Shown one piece after another: positions 23,880 to 32,465 of a DNA stretch of 64,000 nucleotides (the stretch's first letter is position 1; every line of letters begins with the position of its first letter). The stretch lies in NCBI RefSeq assembly GCF_034931405.1, contig NZ_JAYGHA010000015.1:1-64000 (forward strand), written 5' to 3'. Below the pieces are notes generated by a model. It saw only the letters and a program-made list of their open reading frames with translations. It was not told the DNA's origin and searched no databases. The DNA comes from RDYJ01 sp034931405 (GTDB taxonomy: Bacteria; Cyanobacteriota; Cyanobacteriia; Cyanobacteriales; Nostocaceae). The position numbers and the translations under genes are program-made.

Positions 23880-24281
23880 ATGTCTCCTTGGACTAGTCTT
23901 GTTACAGTTCTAGCACTCATTGTTTATTTTGTCGTAACAATTAACGTTGGTAGAGCCAGATTTAAATATAAAATCGTCCCTCCTGAAACCACAGGAAACC
24001 CAGATTTTGAAAGAGTGCTACGTGTTCAACAAAATACATTAGAACAACTCATTTTGTTTTTACCAGCTTTATGGTTGTTTTCTTTTTATGTCAGTCCCAT
24101 TTGGGCTTCTGCTTTAGGTACAACTTGGATAATAGGACGCATTGCTTACGCTTGGGGATATTATCAAGCCGCAGAAAAACGAGGTGTAGGTTTTGGTATT
24201 AGTTCTTTGAGCGGTATTGTTCTAATTTTAGGTTCACTAATTGGGATTATTTTACATTTGGTGCAACTTCCAACTATCTAG
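23880..24281 (+). CDS. MAPEG-family membrane protein
   Basis: A 133-residue integral membrane protein with four hydrophobic helices. The MAPEG signature is N-P-D-F-E-R-V-L-R-V-Q-Q-N-T-L-E-Q, followed by F-L-P-A-L-W-L-F, I-G-R-I-A-Y-A-W-G-Y-Y and G-F-G-I-S-S-L-S-G. The family covers microsomal glutathione S-transferases and eicosanoid enzymes; bacterial members are thought to conjugate or reduce lipid peroxides with glutathione. I chose the ATG at 23880 over a TTG two codons upstream. It stands alone and is followed by a hairpin. Confidence 0.88.
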   Translation: MSPWTSLVTVLALIVYFVVTINVGRARFKYKIVPPETTGNPDFERVLRVQQNTLEQLILFLPALWLFSFYVSPIWASALGTTWIIGRIAYAWGYYQAAEKRGVGFGISSLSGIVLILGSLIGIILHLVQLPTI

Positions 24282-24298
24282 TAAAAAAGTCATGAGTT

Positions 24299-24329
24299 AG
24301 TAGAGACGTTCCGCTGGAATATCTCTACT
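24299..24329 (+). terminator. Hairpin after the MAPEG gene
   Basis: AGTAGAGA (24299-24306) and TCTCTACT (24322-24329) are perfect 8-base arms followed by TTTATGTTTTATTTT. It lies 17 bases after the stop codon. Confidence 0.55.
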
Positions 24330-24935
24330 TTTATGTTTTATTTTACTAGAATCTAATTTACAATAATTCTTAACTAACCTAAATTAAACTGATAGAAATT
24401 TTCTCTATATACCAGAAACAATCTAAATTTCTGTTATTTATAAAACAAAGTAATAATTCGTAAATGTACACTACTAGACATCAAAATCCTTTCTTTTTAT
24501 TTCATAATAATTAAATAAAGCCAGGGTAGTGAAAATAGCATATTTCATTTCTTCTTATCTACTAATTCTAAAAGTTCTACTTTTAGTTTTTTTGACAATT
24601 TATAAAAATTTACGTAACCTAAAAACTAGGTCTAGTAAATCAAAGCCCTAACAGCACCCCAACAGCACCCCAACAGCAATTTCATTCAGCTACATCAATA
24701 ATTGCTGTTGTAGAAGTTTTCATGAACACAGGTATTGACTTCAAATCATTCGCTACTAATTGCCGCCAAATTACCTATTAATCAAAATAAAAATGACACC
24801 AGATGAACAGAATATTATCACAATAATATTCTAAAAAATATGGTTAGACGTGATTAATAGTAGTGATATTGAGGGAGATATTGAGCAATTATGCAAGTTT
24901 GTTTGAGGAGTAGTAAATAAATCTAGGAGAATTTC
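24330..24935. other. Long leader/upstream region of the oxidase operon
   Basis: About 600 bases without a credible gene. AACAGCACCCC repeats two and a half times near 24650-24680. The last 60 bases carry ATCTAGGAGAATTTC, the ribosome-binding site for the first DUF2231 gene. I looked for an NtcA site (GTA-N8-TAC) and found only a wrongly spaced version near 24462. The length suggests regulated transcription, as known for heterocyst oxidases, but no site is proven. Confidence 0.4.
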
Positions 24936-25436
24936 ATGTTAGATTCCTTAACCTTGCTGAACGATCATAATTTACCATATCCAGATCCATTGCATCCCAT
25001 CGTGGTTCACTTTGTAATTGCGATGATCTTATTTGCATTTTTCTGTGATTTAATTGGCTTTTTAACTGGAAAAAATCGCTTCTTTGAAGTAGGCTGGTGG
25101 AATTTATTTGTAGCCACAGTATCCATTTTCATCGCCATTATCTTTGGTCAATTTGAAGCAGGTTTAGCCAAACCTTACAACCTAGTTAAATCAGTCTTAA
25201 ATTACCACACCTTAATCGGTTGGTCACTGTCAGGAATTCTCGCTGCAATTACAGCTTGGCGTTATGTACTCCGCACTCGTGACCCGCAAAGATTGCCAAT
25301 TCATTATTTAGCTGTGGGGTTACTTTTAACCATACTTGTTGGTTTTCAAGTATATCTCGGTGATGAATTGGTGTGGGTTTATGGACTGCACACAGTACCA
25401 GTTGTGGAAGCCGTAAAGGATGGAATCTTACCATGA
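24936..25436 (+). CDS. DUF2231 membrane protein, oxidase operon gene 1
   Basis: A 166-residue membrane protein with four hydrophobic helices. The DUF2231 start is L-P-Y-P-D-P-L-H-P-I-V-V-H-F-V-I-A, with conserved His residues near the membrane surface that could bind haem or metal. Later parts are V-L-N-Y-H-T-L-I-G-W and G-F-Q-V-Y-L-G. It overlaps the next gene by four bases (ATGA). Two such genes precede the subunit genes of the alternative oxidase in heterocystous cyanobacteria, which suggests an electron-transfer or assembly role; the function is unproven. Confidence 0.82.
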   Translation: MLDSLTLLNDHNLPYPDPLHPIVVHFVIAMILFAFFCDLIGFLTGKNRFFEVGWWNLFVATVSIFIAIIFGQFEAGLAKPYNLVKSVLNYHTLIGWSLSGILAAITAWRYVLRTRDPQRLPIHYLAVGLLLTILVGFQVYLGDELVWVYGLHTVPVVEAVKDGILP

Positions 25437-26038
25437 ACTCAGAATTAATTGATCAAGTTAGCGCCCAAATGGGAGCAAATGGATTACCTTACACAATTCC
25501 TATTCATCCTAACTTAGTTCACCTCACTTTAGGATTATTCATCATTGGCATTATCTTTGATATTGCTGGTGTACTTTTCCCCTTAGAAAACTGGTTCTTT
25601 AAATATTTGGGTTTAGCTGTTCAACGCGCCCAATTATTTGAAGTTGGTTGGTACAACATGGTAGCTGCTGCCGTAATTACATTTTTCACAGTTGCAGCTG
25701 GTTTTTATGAGATGTTGTTAGCGACTCCACCAACAAACTTAAAAAGTTCTTGGGGTTTGCAAGCAATGGAAACCATGATGTGGCATGGTGTGGGCGGAGT
25801 TTTTCTATTAGCTTTAATGATTGGCATGACATTTTGGAGAGGATGGCAGCGTTATATTTCCTGCAAAGATTCAGATATCCAAGTGCGCTGGAGTTATATA
25901 TTTGCCGGAGTTTTTATCATGTTTGTCATGTATTTACACGGCACATTAGGAGCGCAATTAGCAGGTGAATTTGGCGTTCATAACACTGCCGATAACTTGC
26001 TGAGAATGGGACAAGACATCAATCAGGTATTGAAGTAA
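25433..26038 (+). CDS. DUF2231 membrane protein, oxidase operon gene 2
   Basis: A 201-residue relative of the preceding protein, with the same motif I-P-I-H-P-N-L-V-H-L-T-L-G-L-F and four hydrophobic helices (I-I-G-I-I-F-D-I-A-G-V-L-F; Y-N-M-V-A-A-A-V-I-T-F-F; G-V-G-G-V-F-L-L-A-L-M-I; F-I-M-F-V-M-Y-L-H-G). M-M-W-H-G-V-G corresponds to Y-H-T-L-I-G in gene 1. The ATG at 25433 overlaps the upstream stop and is far likelier than an upstream in-frame start. The pair may form a heterodimeric haem protein; this is inferred from conserved His. Confidence 0.82.
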   Translation: MNSELIDQVSAQMGANGLPYTIPIHPNLVHLTLGLFIIGIIFDIAGVLFPLENWFFKYLGLAVQRAQLFEVGWYNMVAAAVITFFTVAAGFYEMLLATPPTNLKSSWGLQAMETMMWHGVGGVFLLALMIGMTFWRGWQRYISCKDSDIQVRWSYIFAGVFIMFVMYLHGTLGAQLAGEFGVHNTADNLLRMGQDINQVLK

Positions 26039-26137
26039 TGGTAATTGGTAATGGGTAATTGGTAATTGGTAAATAATTATCACCCATAACTAATGACCAA
26101 TGACTAATAACCAATGACTAATGACTAATGATTAATT
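26039..26137. repeat. STRR spacer before ctaC
   Basis: Short direct repeats of GGTAATTGGTAATT type are followed by CAATGACTAATGACTAATGA units. They are typical cyanobacterial STRRs, separating the DUF2231 genes from the oxidase subunits. Confidence 0.75.
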
Positions 26138-27064
26138 ATGAACATCCGGCTGATTTTAAATCTTTTGACGTTGATGACTGGGGGGCTTGTCATCACAATT
26201 ATGAGTATTTTCATCGGTAAACAGGCTTATTTTTGGCTTCCCCCCCAAGCTGCGGCCGAATCACATTTGATGGATGATTTGTTTAGCTTTTTGGTGACAT
26301 TAGGTGCATTCATTTTTTTAGGTGTCACCAGCTTTATTTTGTATTCTGTCATCTTCCACCGCGCTAAAAATTATGACTTGAGTGATGGACCACACATTGA
26401 AGGTAACATCACATTAGAAGTTGTGTGGACAGCTATCCCCATTATGTTGGTGTTGTGGATTGCAAGTTATAGTTATCAAGTGTATGAACAAATGGGGATT
26501 CAAGGACCATCTCATTTGTTGCACTTACATAACCCCCTGCCCATAAAACTTGCTTATGCAGAAGAGAAAAAAACACCCACTGAAACCGTCAACCAACCTT
26601 TAGAAAAAATTGACGTACTTGCTAAACAATGGGCGTGGGTATTCCATTATCCTGAAAAAGATATTACCAGCACAGAATTGCATTTACCGAGCGATCGCCG
26701 AGTCCGTTTAGCCTTACAATCAGAAGATGTACTCCACGGGTTTTATATTCCCGCATTTCGCCTCAAACAAGACATCGTTCCTGGTAAAACCATCGACTTT
26801 GAATTTACCCCCATTCGCCCCGGTAAATATAGCCTCACCGACTCTCAATACAGTGGTACATACTTTGCAACCATGCAAGCAAACGTGATTGTTGAATCTC
26901 CAGAACAATATCACGAGTGGTTAGAAAAAGCTGTCAGCCACATCCCCACCCCAGCCAAAAATCAAGCTGCGACTGAATACGCCGAAAGCAGAAACCAAAG
27001 TGTAAAAACTGGTTGGGAAACCGTCAAACCTGCTGCACCTCCAATAGTTAATTTTTCGGGTTAA
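26138..27064 (+). CDS. ctaC: ARTO-type oxidase subunit II lacking CuA ligands
   Basis: A 308-residue subunit II with two N-terminal membrane helices (about 10-28 and 48-68 plus 90-108) and a periplasmic/lumenal cupredoxin domain (K-Q-W-A-W-V-F-H-Y-P, D-V-L-H-G-F-Y-I-P-A-F-R-L-K-Q-D-I-V-P-G). Where aa3 oxidases have C-x-E-x-C-x3-H for CuA, this protein reads T-D-S-Q-Y-S-G-T-Y-F-A-T-M: both Cys and the second His are absent. That is the mark of the cyanobacterial alternative respiratory terminal oxidase (ARTO, cox3 type), thought to use quinol rather than cytochrome c. ctaD follows in the operon. Confidence 0.9.
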   Translation: MNIRLILNLLTLMTGGLVITIMSIFIGKQAYFWLPPQAAAESHLMDDLFSFLVTLGAFIFLGVTSFILYSVIFHRAKNYDLSDGPHIEGNITLEVVWTAIPIMLVLWIASYSYQVYEQMGIQGPSHLLHLHNPLPIKLAYAEEKKTPTETVNQPLEKIDVLAKQWAWVFHYPEKDITSTELHLPSDRRVRLALQSEDVLHGFYIPAFRLKQDIVPGKTIDFEFTPIRPGKYSLTDSQYSGTYFATMQANVIVESPEQYHEWLEKAVSHIPTPAKNQAATEYAESRNQSVKTGWETVKPAAPPIVNFSG

Positions 27065-27193
27065 CTAACTCTTCCTTTGCGTCTTTGCGCGAAACTTTCT
27101 TCTTGTCTGAATCAGGATGTCCAGGATTTAAGGATTTACAGGATTGTTATTAAATCCAAAATCCAAAATCTAAAATCTAAAATCCAAAATCCC

Positions 27194-28867
27194 ATGACAA
27201 ACATCTCCCTTGAAATTACTGGTGAATCACATCACCACGAACCGCCGAATAACTGGAAAACATACTTCACTTTCAGCACAGACCACAAAGTAATAGGTAT
27301 TCAATACCTTGTTACTTCCTTTATTTTCTTCCTCGTTGGTGGTATCTTCGCTATGATTTTGCGGGGCGAACTTATCACCCCCGAATCTGATTTAATTGAC
27401 CGTACAGTTTATAACGGAATGTTCACAATGCACGGAACAGTAATGCTGTTCCTGTGGACATTTCCCTCTCTTGTTGGGTTAGCAAACTATCTCATACCCA
27501 TCATGATTGGGGCGCGAGATATGGCATTTCCTCGCCTCAACGCCGTCGCTTTTTGGATGGTTCCCGTAGTGGGAATTCTCCTCATGTCCAGCTTTTTTGT
27601 ACCTGGTGGACCAGCCCAAGCAGGTTGGTGGGCTTATCCTCCCGTCAGCTTACAAAACCCCACAGGACATTTAATTAATGGGCAAGTTCTCTGGTTATTA
27701 GCAGTAGCAACTTCCGGTGTTTCTTCTATTATGGGCGCGGTGAATTTTGTCACCACCATTGTGAAAATGCGTGCGCCAGGAATGGGATTTTTTAGAATGC
27801 CCTTATTTGTTTGGGCAGTATTTAGCGCCCAAATTATCCAATTATTTGGACTTCCTGCTTTAACTGCTGGTGCAGTCATGTTGCTGTTGGACTTAACAGT
27901 TGGAACTGCATTTTTTGACCCCAGCAAAGGTGGAAATCCGGTAATGTTTCAGCATTATTTCTGGTTTTATTCCCACCCTGCGGTTTATGTCATCATCCTT
28001 CCCATCTTCGGAATTTTCTCAGAAATATTCCCTGTTTATTCTCGCAAACCTTTATTTGGTTATAAGGTAGTTGCAGTTTCTTCCATGTTAATTGCTGTGG
28101 TGAGTGCCATTGTTTGGGTACACCATATGTATGTGAGTGGAACTCCAGGCTGGATGCGGTTACTTTTCATGGTGACAACCATGTTTGTTTCCATTCCTAC
28201 AGGGATTAAAGTATTCGCTTGGGTGGCAACAATTTGGGGTGGAAAAATTAAATTAACTACACCAATGATGTTTGCTTTGGGTGGGTTAATTATGTTTGTT
28301 TTTGCTGGTATTACAGGAATTATGCTTTCTTCTGTACCAGTAGACGTTCATGTTAACAATACCTATTTTGTAGTCGGTCATTTCCATTATGTTCTGTACG
28401 GAACAGTGACGATGGGAATGTATGCAGCCATCTATCATTGGTTCCCCAAAATGACAGGGCGGATGTTTAATGAAGGTTGGGGACAAATTCATTTTTGGTT
28501 AGCATTCATCGGTACTAATTTGAACTTTTTACCCATGCACCCATTAGGTTTGCAAGGGATGTTACGCCGAGTTGCTTCCTACGCGCCAGAATATACATTT
28601 TGGAATGTTCTCGCTAGTCTTGGTGCATTCTTATTAGGAATGTCTACCTTACCCTTCATTTTCAATATCTTAGTTTCTTGGACGCAAGGTGAAAAAGCAC
28701 CTAATAATCCTTGGCGGGCTATTGGTTTAGAATGGCTGATTTCTTCACCTCCACCTGTTGAAAACTTTGAAGAAATTCCCATTGTGATTAGCGCACCTTA
28801 CGGCTATGGGAAATCTGAACCCTTAACAGCTAACCTAGAAACCCAAACCATAAGAACAGCCGAATAA
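27194..28867 (+). CDS. ctaD: Haem-copper oxidase subunit I
   Basis: A 557-residue subunit I with twelve membrane helices. The CuB/Tyr crosslink region is W-F-Y-S-H-P-A-V-Y-V-I-I-L-P, the two CuB His are in V-W-V-H-H-M-Y-V, and haem ligand His are in F-T-M-H-G-T-V-M and G-H-F-H-Y-V-L. It reduces O2 to water and pumps protons. I use the ATG at 27194 (MTNISLEITG). Upstream in-frame sequence from 27077 consists of STRR-like repeats (ATCCAAA units) and is not credible protein. It pairs with the ARTO-like subunit II. Confidence 0.93.
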   Translation: MTNISLEITGESHHHEPPNNWKTYFTFSTDHKVIGIQYLVTSFIFFLVGGIFAMILRGELITPESDLIDRTVYNGMFTMHGTVMLFLWTFPSLVGLANYLIPIMIGARDMAFPRLNAVAFWMVPVVGILLMSSFFVPGGPAQAGWWAYPPVSLQNPTGHLINGQVLWLLAVATSGVSSIMGAVNFVTTIVKMRAPGMGFFRMPLFVWAVFSAQIIQLFGLPALTAGAVMLLLDLTVGTAFFDPSKGGNPVMFQHYFWFYSHPAVYVIILPIFGIFSEIFPVYSRKPLFGYKVVAVSSMLIAVVSAIVWVHHMYVSGTPGWMRLLFMVTTMFVSIPTGIKVFAWVATIWGGKIKLTTPMMFALGGLIMFVFAGITGIMLSSVPVDVHVNNTYFVVGHFHYVLYGTVTMGMYAAIYHWFPKMTGRMFNEGWGQIHFWLAFIGTNLNFLPMHPLGLQGMLRRVASYAPEYTFWNVLASLGAFLLGMSTLPFIFNILVSWTQGEKAPNNPWRAIGLEWLISSPPPVENFEEIPIVISAPYGYGKSEPLTANLETQTIRTAE

Positions 28868-28986
28868 AAACAATACAGTTCAGTTAAAGGTTTTTCTTAC
28901 CTCAGCGTCCTCTGCGTCTCTGCGGTTCGTTAAAAAAAATCAAACTTAACTGAACGTATTGCCAAATCAAAAGGAGAAATACACCA

Positions 28987-29589
28987 ATGGATAGTTCAAT
29001 TAACCCAGAAGAATTACATCATGTTGCCCATGAACATGAACATGATGAAGAAGGCAATAAAATGTTTGGTTTTATTGTTTTTCTCTTATCAGAAAGTGTC
29101 ATCTTTTTAAGTTTCTTCGCTGGCTATATTATCTACAAAACTACAACAGTTAATTGGCTTCCTGCTGGTGTTTCAGGACTGGAAGTTACAACACCGACAA
29201 TTAACACAATTATTCTGGTTTCTAGCAGCTTTGTGATTTACTTTGCTGAAAGATGTTTACAACGTGACAATTTACCAGGATTTCGTCTGTTTTTGTTGGC
29301 TACAATAGCAATGGGTAGCTATTTTTTATATGGTCAATATGTAGAATGGAGCGAATTAGAATTTGGCTTCACTTCCGGTACTTTTGGCGGGATGTTTTAC
29401 CTGTTAACTGGATTTCACGGTTTGCACGTTTTCACCGGGATTTTGTTGCAGTTGATGATTTTGATTCGTTCTTTCATTCCCGGTAATTACGATACTGGTC
29501 ACTTTGGTGTTAATTCAACTTCGTTGTTTTGGCACTTTGTTGATGTTATCTGGATTGTTTTGTTTATCCTTATCTACGTTTGGCAGTAG
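28987..29589 (+). CDS. ctaE: Oxidase subunit III
   Basis: A 200-residue subunit III with five hydrophobic helices. Landmarks are F-G-F-I-V-F-L-L-S-E-S-V-I-F, N-T-I-I-L-V-S-S-S, F-Y-L-L-T-G-F-H-G-L-H-V-F-T-G and H-F-V-D-V-I-W-I-V-L-F. The His-rich N-terminus (H-H-V-A-H-E-H-E-H-D) may bind metal. AAAGGAGAAA precedes the start. The 119-base spacer from ctaD contains a dispersed CTCAGCGTCCTCTGCGTCTCTGCGGTTC repeat. It is the last gene of the oxidase run, followed by a hairpin. Confidence 0.92.
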   Translation: MDSSINPEELHHVAHEHEHDEEGNKMFGFIVFLLSESVIFLSFFAGYIIYKTTTVNWLPAGVSGLEVTTPTINTIILVSSSFVIYFAERCLQRDNLPGFRLFLLATIAMGSYFLYGQYVEWSELEFGFTSGTFGGMFYLLTGFHGLHVFTGILLQLMILIRSFIPGNYDTGHFGVNSTSLFWHFVDVIWIVLFILIYVWQ

Positions 29590-29607
29590 GGAAAGCATAG
29601 TTCTTAT

Positions 29608-29638
29608 GGTGGGCAATGCCCACCTAAATTATTTTTAA
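29608..29638. terminator. Terminator hairpin after ctaE
   Basis: GGTGGGC (29608-29614) and GCCCACC (29618-29624) make a perfect 7-bp stem with a 3-base loop, followed by TAAATTATTTTT. It lies between convergent genes. Two copies of TTTTAATATAAAAA follow (29634-29662). Confidence 0.7.
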
Positions 29639-29669
29639 TATAAAAATTTTTAATATAAAAATTTTATAA

Positions 29670-30188
29670 CTATTCATTACCCCATTTTTCAGCTTTTTCT
29701 TTATATCTATCACTAACTTCATTAATATATTTAGCGGATATTTTCTTCATATTATTTTTATCAGGATTTGCTTTAAAAAACTCAACAAATTTACCATTAC
29801 ATTGCATGAATGTTGTGATAGCTGACATCAAATCATTATCATCAACAGTACATAGTTCATAATGCAAATTACTTACTTGAGGAATGGGGAAATTACCATT
29901 ATTTACTTGTTTGAGTTGAAGATTATTATCAGTAAAACAGCATTCATAAAATCCAACTAATTTTATGGGTTCTAGATGACCTTTTCCTAATAAAATTCCT
30001 AAAGCTATTTTCTCTAAATTTTCAGGAGACGCAGAAAACCATAAAGAAGGAAAACCTTTTCCTTCTTTAATATCCCTTATATAACGACTGGTATCTGGAT
30101 TTTCTGGAGATAGAATTACCTTGTTTTCTTTACCTTTTTTCCAAAGATCCAGACTTTTTACACTTCTGTAGTAAATTAACTCGCTCAC
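29670..30188 (-). CDS. Unknown protein, third gene of a three-gene operon
   Basis: A 172-residue soluble protein that I do not recognise. It opens M-S-E-L-I-Y-Y-R-S-V-K-S-L-D-L-W-K-K-G, has F-P-S-L-W-F-S-A-S-P-E-N-L-E-K-I-A-L-G-I-L-L-G and K-L-V-G-F-Y-E-C-C-F, and ends in a charged helix. No catalytic motif, signal peptide or membrane segment is visible. It starts three bases after the HEAT-like gene stop, so it is part of that operon. AT content is higher than in neighbouring housekeeping genes, consistent with acquisition. Confidence 0.6.
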   Translation of the reverse strand: MSELIYYRSVKSLDLWKKGKENKVILSPENPDTSRYIRDIKEGKGFPSLWFSASPENLEKIALGILLGKGHLEPIKLVGFYECCFTDNNLQLKQVNNGNFPIPQVSNLHYELCTVDDNDLMSAITTFMQCNGKFVEFFKANPDKNNMKKISAKYINEVSDRYKEKAEKWGNE

Positions 30189-30191
30189 ACC

Positions 30192-30728
30192 TTATAGCGA
30201 CTCCAAGTATTCGCGTACATAAGTAGTTTTTTCATCTTTAAGCAAATTCTTGGCTTCTGTAAGCAGTTCTTCAGCTATTTGCACTTCTCCTAAAGCAAAA
30301 CTTATTGCTTCTAGAGCAGAATATCTTACTTCAGCTTTAGAATGTTGAAGAAGTTTTCTGATAATATCAGCCGCATCTTTAGCATAACCTTCTATTTCTA
30401 AAAGAGGCTCAATAAGTCTTGCTATGGAAATCAATGCAAATGTATTTAAATTTCCTAAATGTCGCTTTAAGCTATTTACATCAGCCTTAGAAATTACTAG
30501 ACAACCTTCCAAAAGCTCGTCTCGAATCTCTTCTACTCTATTTTCAAATTCAGAAATATCTGAACTCAGGAATAAATAACGAGATGTATTTTTTTCTGTA
30601 GAAACTTCTAACCTGTGTTTTTTAGCCTCTAAAGCTATATCCAACATCTTATAGTGTTCTGGACTACTTCCACCGCTAGATTTAGTACCTCTAAATTGTC
30701 CAGTATTTCGATTAATTACTGCACTCAT
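30192..30728 (-). CDS. HEAT-repeat-like protein, second gene of the operon
   Basis: A 178-residue alpha-helical protein. Its second half resembles HEAT/ARM repeats (L-G-N-L-N-T-F-A-L-I-S-I-A-R-L-I-E-P-L-L, A-A-D-I-I-R-K-L-L-Q-H-S-K-A-E-V-R-Y-S-A-L-E-A-I). Such repeats are protein- or nucleic-acid-binding scaffolds. The N-terminus (N-T-G-Q-F-R-G-T-K-S-S-G-G-S-S) is disordered. Its start overlaps the TIGR04255-like stop by four bases (ATGA). Probably an adaptor between its two neighbours, by context only. Confidence 0.6.
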   Translation of the reverse strand: MSAVINRNTGQFRGTKSSGGSSPEHYKMLDIALEAKKHRLEVSTEKNTSRYLFLSSDISEFENRVEEIRDELLEGCLVISKADVNSLKRHLGNLNTFALISIARLIEPLLEIEGYAKDAADIIRKLLQHSKAEVRYSALEAISFALGEVQIAEELLTEAKNLLKDEKTTYVREYLESL

Positions 30729-31498
30729 TTGAAAAGCTCCTTTGCTGTTTCAGTAATACTCTTAAAAAATATCTCGTTTCTCAACCATCGCAAATTTCCT
30801 TCAAAAATACTTTTAATTGTCTCATGATCATTTGCTTCTAAATTTACTTCTTGAAAAACATCAATATCAAATATTAAAGGATATACTTGTTCTCCTTTCT
30901 CATTGTCCATAACTTCAGCAATTGTTTGATTAATAATTGCTCGCGATGGTTGATATTCTGGATGATATACTCTTACTTGCATAAAGTAGCCTTCCATTGT
31001 TACTGTTAAATCATTTGGTATTCCTGGTAGTATTTTCATGTAATTGTTTAACTCTATATCTCCTTCGGCAGGTATCATAATTTGGTTTACATAGCGTAAA
31101 CCCAGACGAGTTACTTGTATTGGAGATGTGATTTCAGTATATTTTTGCCAAAGCTGATATGCTTCTTTATAAAATCTTTCCCATCCTTTATAAGGTTTTA
31201 ATTTACTGAATGTAAACCCGTTTAATTTAGCTTGAATAATTCTTTTTTTATCCTCAGATATAAAAATATATCCTTCTGGTTTATTCGATATTGACAATAA
31301 TTGAGGATTTATTATTTCATCAGGATTTTCTAAATTAAATTCAATACCTCCTTTAAATGCCATTTTTTTTTGACAAGTAGGAAAATCTTCCTTAATGTCT
31401 TCATGAATATCTAACAATCTTGTATGATCAAAATCTTTATCTACATTGACTGTGATATCCAGGATTGCTTCAGTAATAGGTGGATTAGGAAAGCTCAT
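30725..31498 (-). CDS. TIGR04255-family protein
   Basis: A 257-residue protein whose start M-S-F-P-N-P-P-I-T-E-A-I-L-D-I-T-V resembles the TIGR04255 pattern (PPI.EA...I). Other parts typical of the family are F-I-S-E-D-K-K-R-I-I-Q-A-K, T-R-L-G-L-R-Y-V-N-Q-I, and a C-terminal I-F-D-I-D-V-F segment. The biochemical role of this family is unknown; members are patchily distributed and often sit in variable genome regions beside small unknown genes. Here it leads a tight three-gene operon. Confidence 0.7.
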   Translation of the reverse strand: MSFPNPPITEAILDITVNVDKDFDHTRLLDIHEDIKEDFPTCQKKMAFKGGIEFNLENPDEIINPQLLSISNKPEGYIFISEDKKRIIQAKLNGFTFSKLKPYKGWERFYKEAYQLWQKYTEITSPIQVTRLGLRYVNQIMIPAEGDIELNNYMKILPGIPNDLTVTMEGYFMQVRVYHPEYQPSRAIINQTIAEVMDNEKGEQVYPLIFDIDVFQEVNLEANDHETIKSIFEGNLRWLRNEIFFKSITETAKELFK

Positions 31499-32003
31499 TT
31501 TTCATTTCTTCACAAACCAAGGAATTTAATTTTGAGAAAATCTGTCTCTATTCATAGTCTACAAGAAATAGTGATGATTTTCCGTATAATATTTTGTAAT
31601 ATAGGACTGGTATTTGATTTTTGAAATTCTCTGTGTAGAGAGGGAACTCTTAACAGGGAACAGGGGAAGTGTACGGAGTGTTTTTCAAGAATCAAATATG
31701 ATTCCTATACCTGATAATATGTTTAATTATCAATCATATTAAGTAGGTGGGCGTTAAAAATTGTCGTTGGGGCAAGGGAACAGGGAACAGGAAGAGAGTT
31801 TTGAGCGATTTTACTTTTCTTCGCATACCTTTAAATTTTCTTGTTCACCTACTTATAATAGCTGGTAATCGCGTAATCATCTGGGGTAAATAGGTGAGTG
31901 ACGACCCTCAGATGGCTGAAAATCCTGAGCGATATGGTATTCCGCCCCCAATTATTGAGCGGATACCATAACTGTGCGGTTTGTGCTTTTCCTCAGCCAG
32001 ATA
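31499..32003. other. 505-base intergenic region with repeats and a hairpin
   Basis: The segment near 31596 (AATATAGGACTGGTATTTGATTTTTGAAA) is a diverged copy of the one beside the N-run at 35993. GGGAACAGG units recur at 31656-31790. TATGGTATTCCGC (31933-31945) pairs with GCGGATACCATA (31959-31970), probably an rpmF-side terminator. A 25-codon frame (31894-31971) covers this hairpin, and I do not call it a gene. Confidence 0.5.
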
Positions 32004-32174
32004 TTATGACTCTTCTTCTTCTTCAGCAGTTGGATAGACGAAATTAGAACGTCCAGACAAAATTGATTTACCGAGAGAGAGAGCTTTCCGCGCTTCAACA
32101 ACAGCCTTATGTGTCCAGGTAGCGCGGCGTTTGTCTCGTTTGGATTTGGATGTTTTCTTCTTAGGGACTGCCAT
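32004..32174 (-). CDS. rpmF: 50S ribosomal protein L32
   Basis: Fifty-six residues starting MAVPKKKTSKSKRDKRRATW and ending in an acidic EEEEES tail. The M-A-V-P-K-K-K-T-S-K-S-K-R-D-x-R-R-A signature is unmistakable. L32 binds 23S rRNA near the peptidyl-transferase region. I use the ATG at 32174; upstream in-frame residues do not match the family. The four Cys of zinc-binding L32 forms are absent, as in other cyanobacteria. Confidence 0.95.
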   Translation of the reverse strand: MAVPKKKTSKSKRDKRRATWTHKAVVEARKALSLGKSILSGRSNFVYPTAEEEEES

Positions 32175-32465
32175 GATAGCGGATATCGTGATTCTTGACA
32201 ACCTTTTTATTCTAAGCCATCGATTGACAATTTTTGCCTTTCTGACTTTTAAAACAAAGGGACTGGGGAGATGGGGAGATGGGGAGATGGGGAGAAGAAC
32301 TTTCTACCAATCACCTTTTCCCAATCACCAAGGGACTTCCAAATAAAAAAACACTCAACACTATCACGCGAAAAATCTCTCAAACCCTCATTCCTCTGCG
32401 TTCTCTGCGCCTCTGCGGTTAGTTAATCCTGATAATTTATTTTTTGGAAGCCCCCAAAACTACTT

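Noticed and set aside
24330..24935. NtcA-binding site upstream of the oxidase operon
   Set aside because: Only GTA-N9-TAC was seen; the consensus spacing is eight.
27077..27193. N-terminal extension of oxidase subunit I
   Set aside because: Made of ATCCAAA-type repeats; homologues start at the ATG used (27194).
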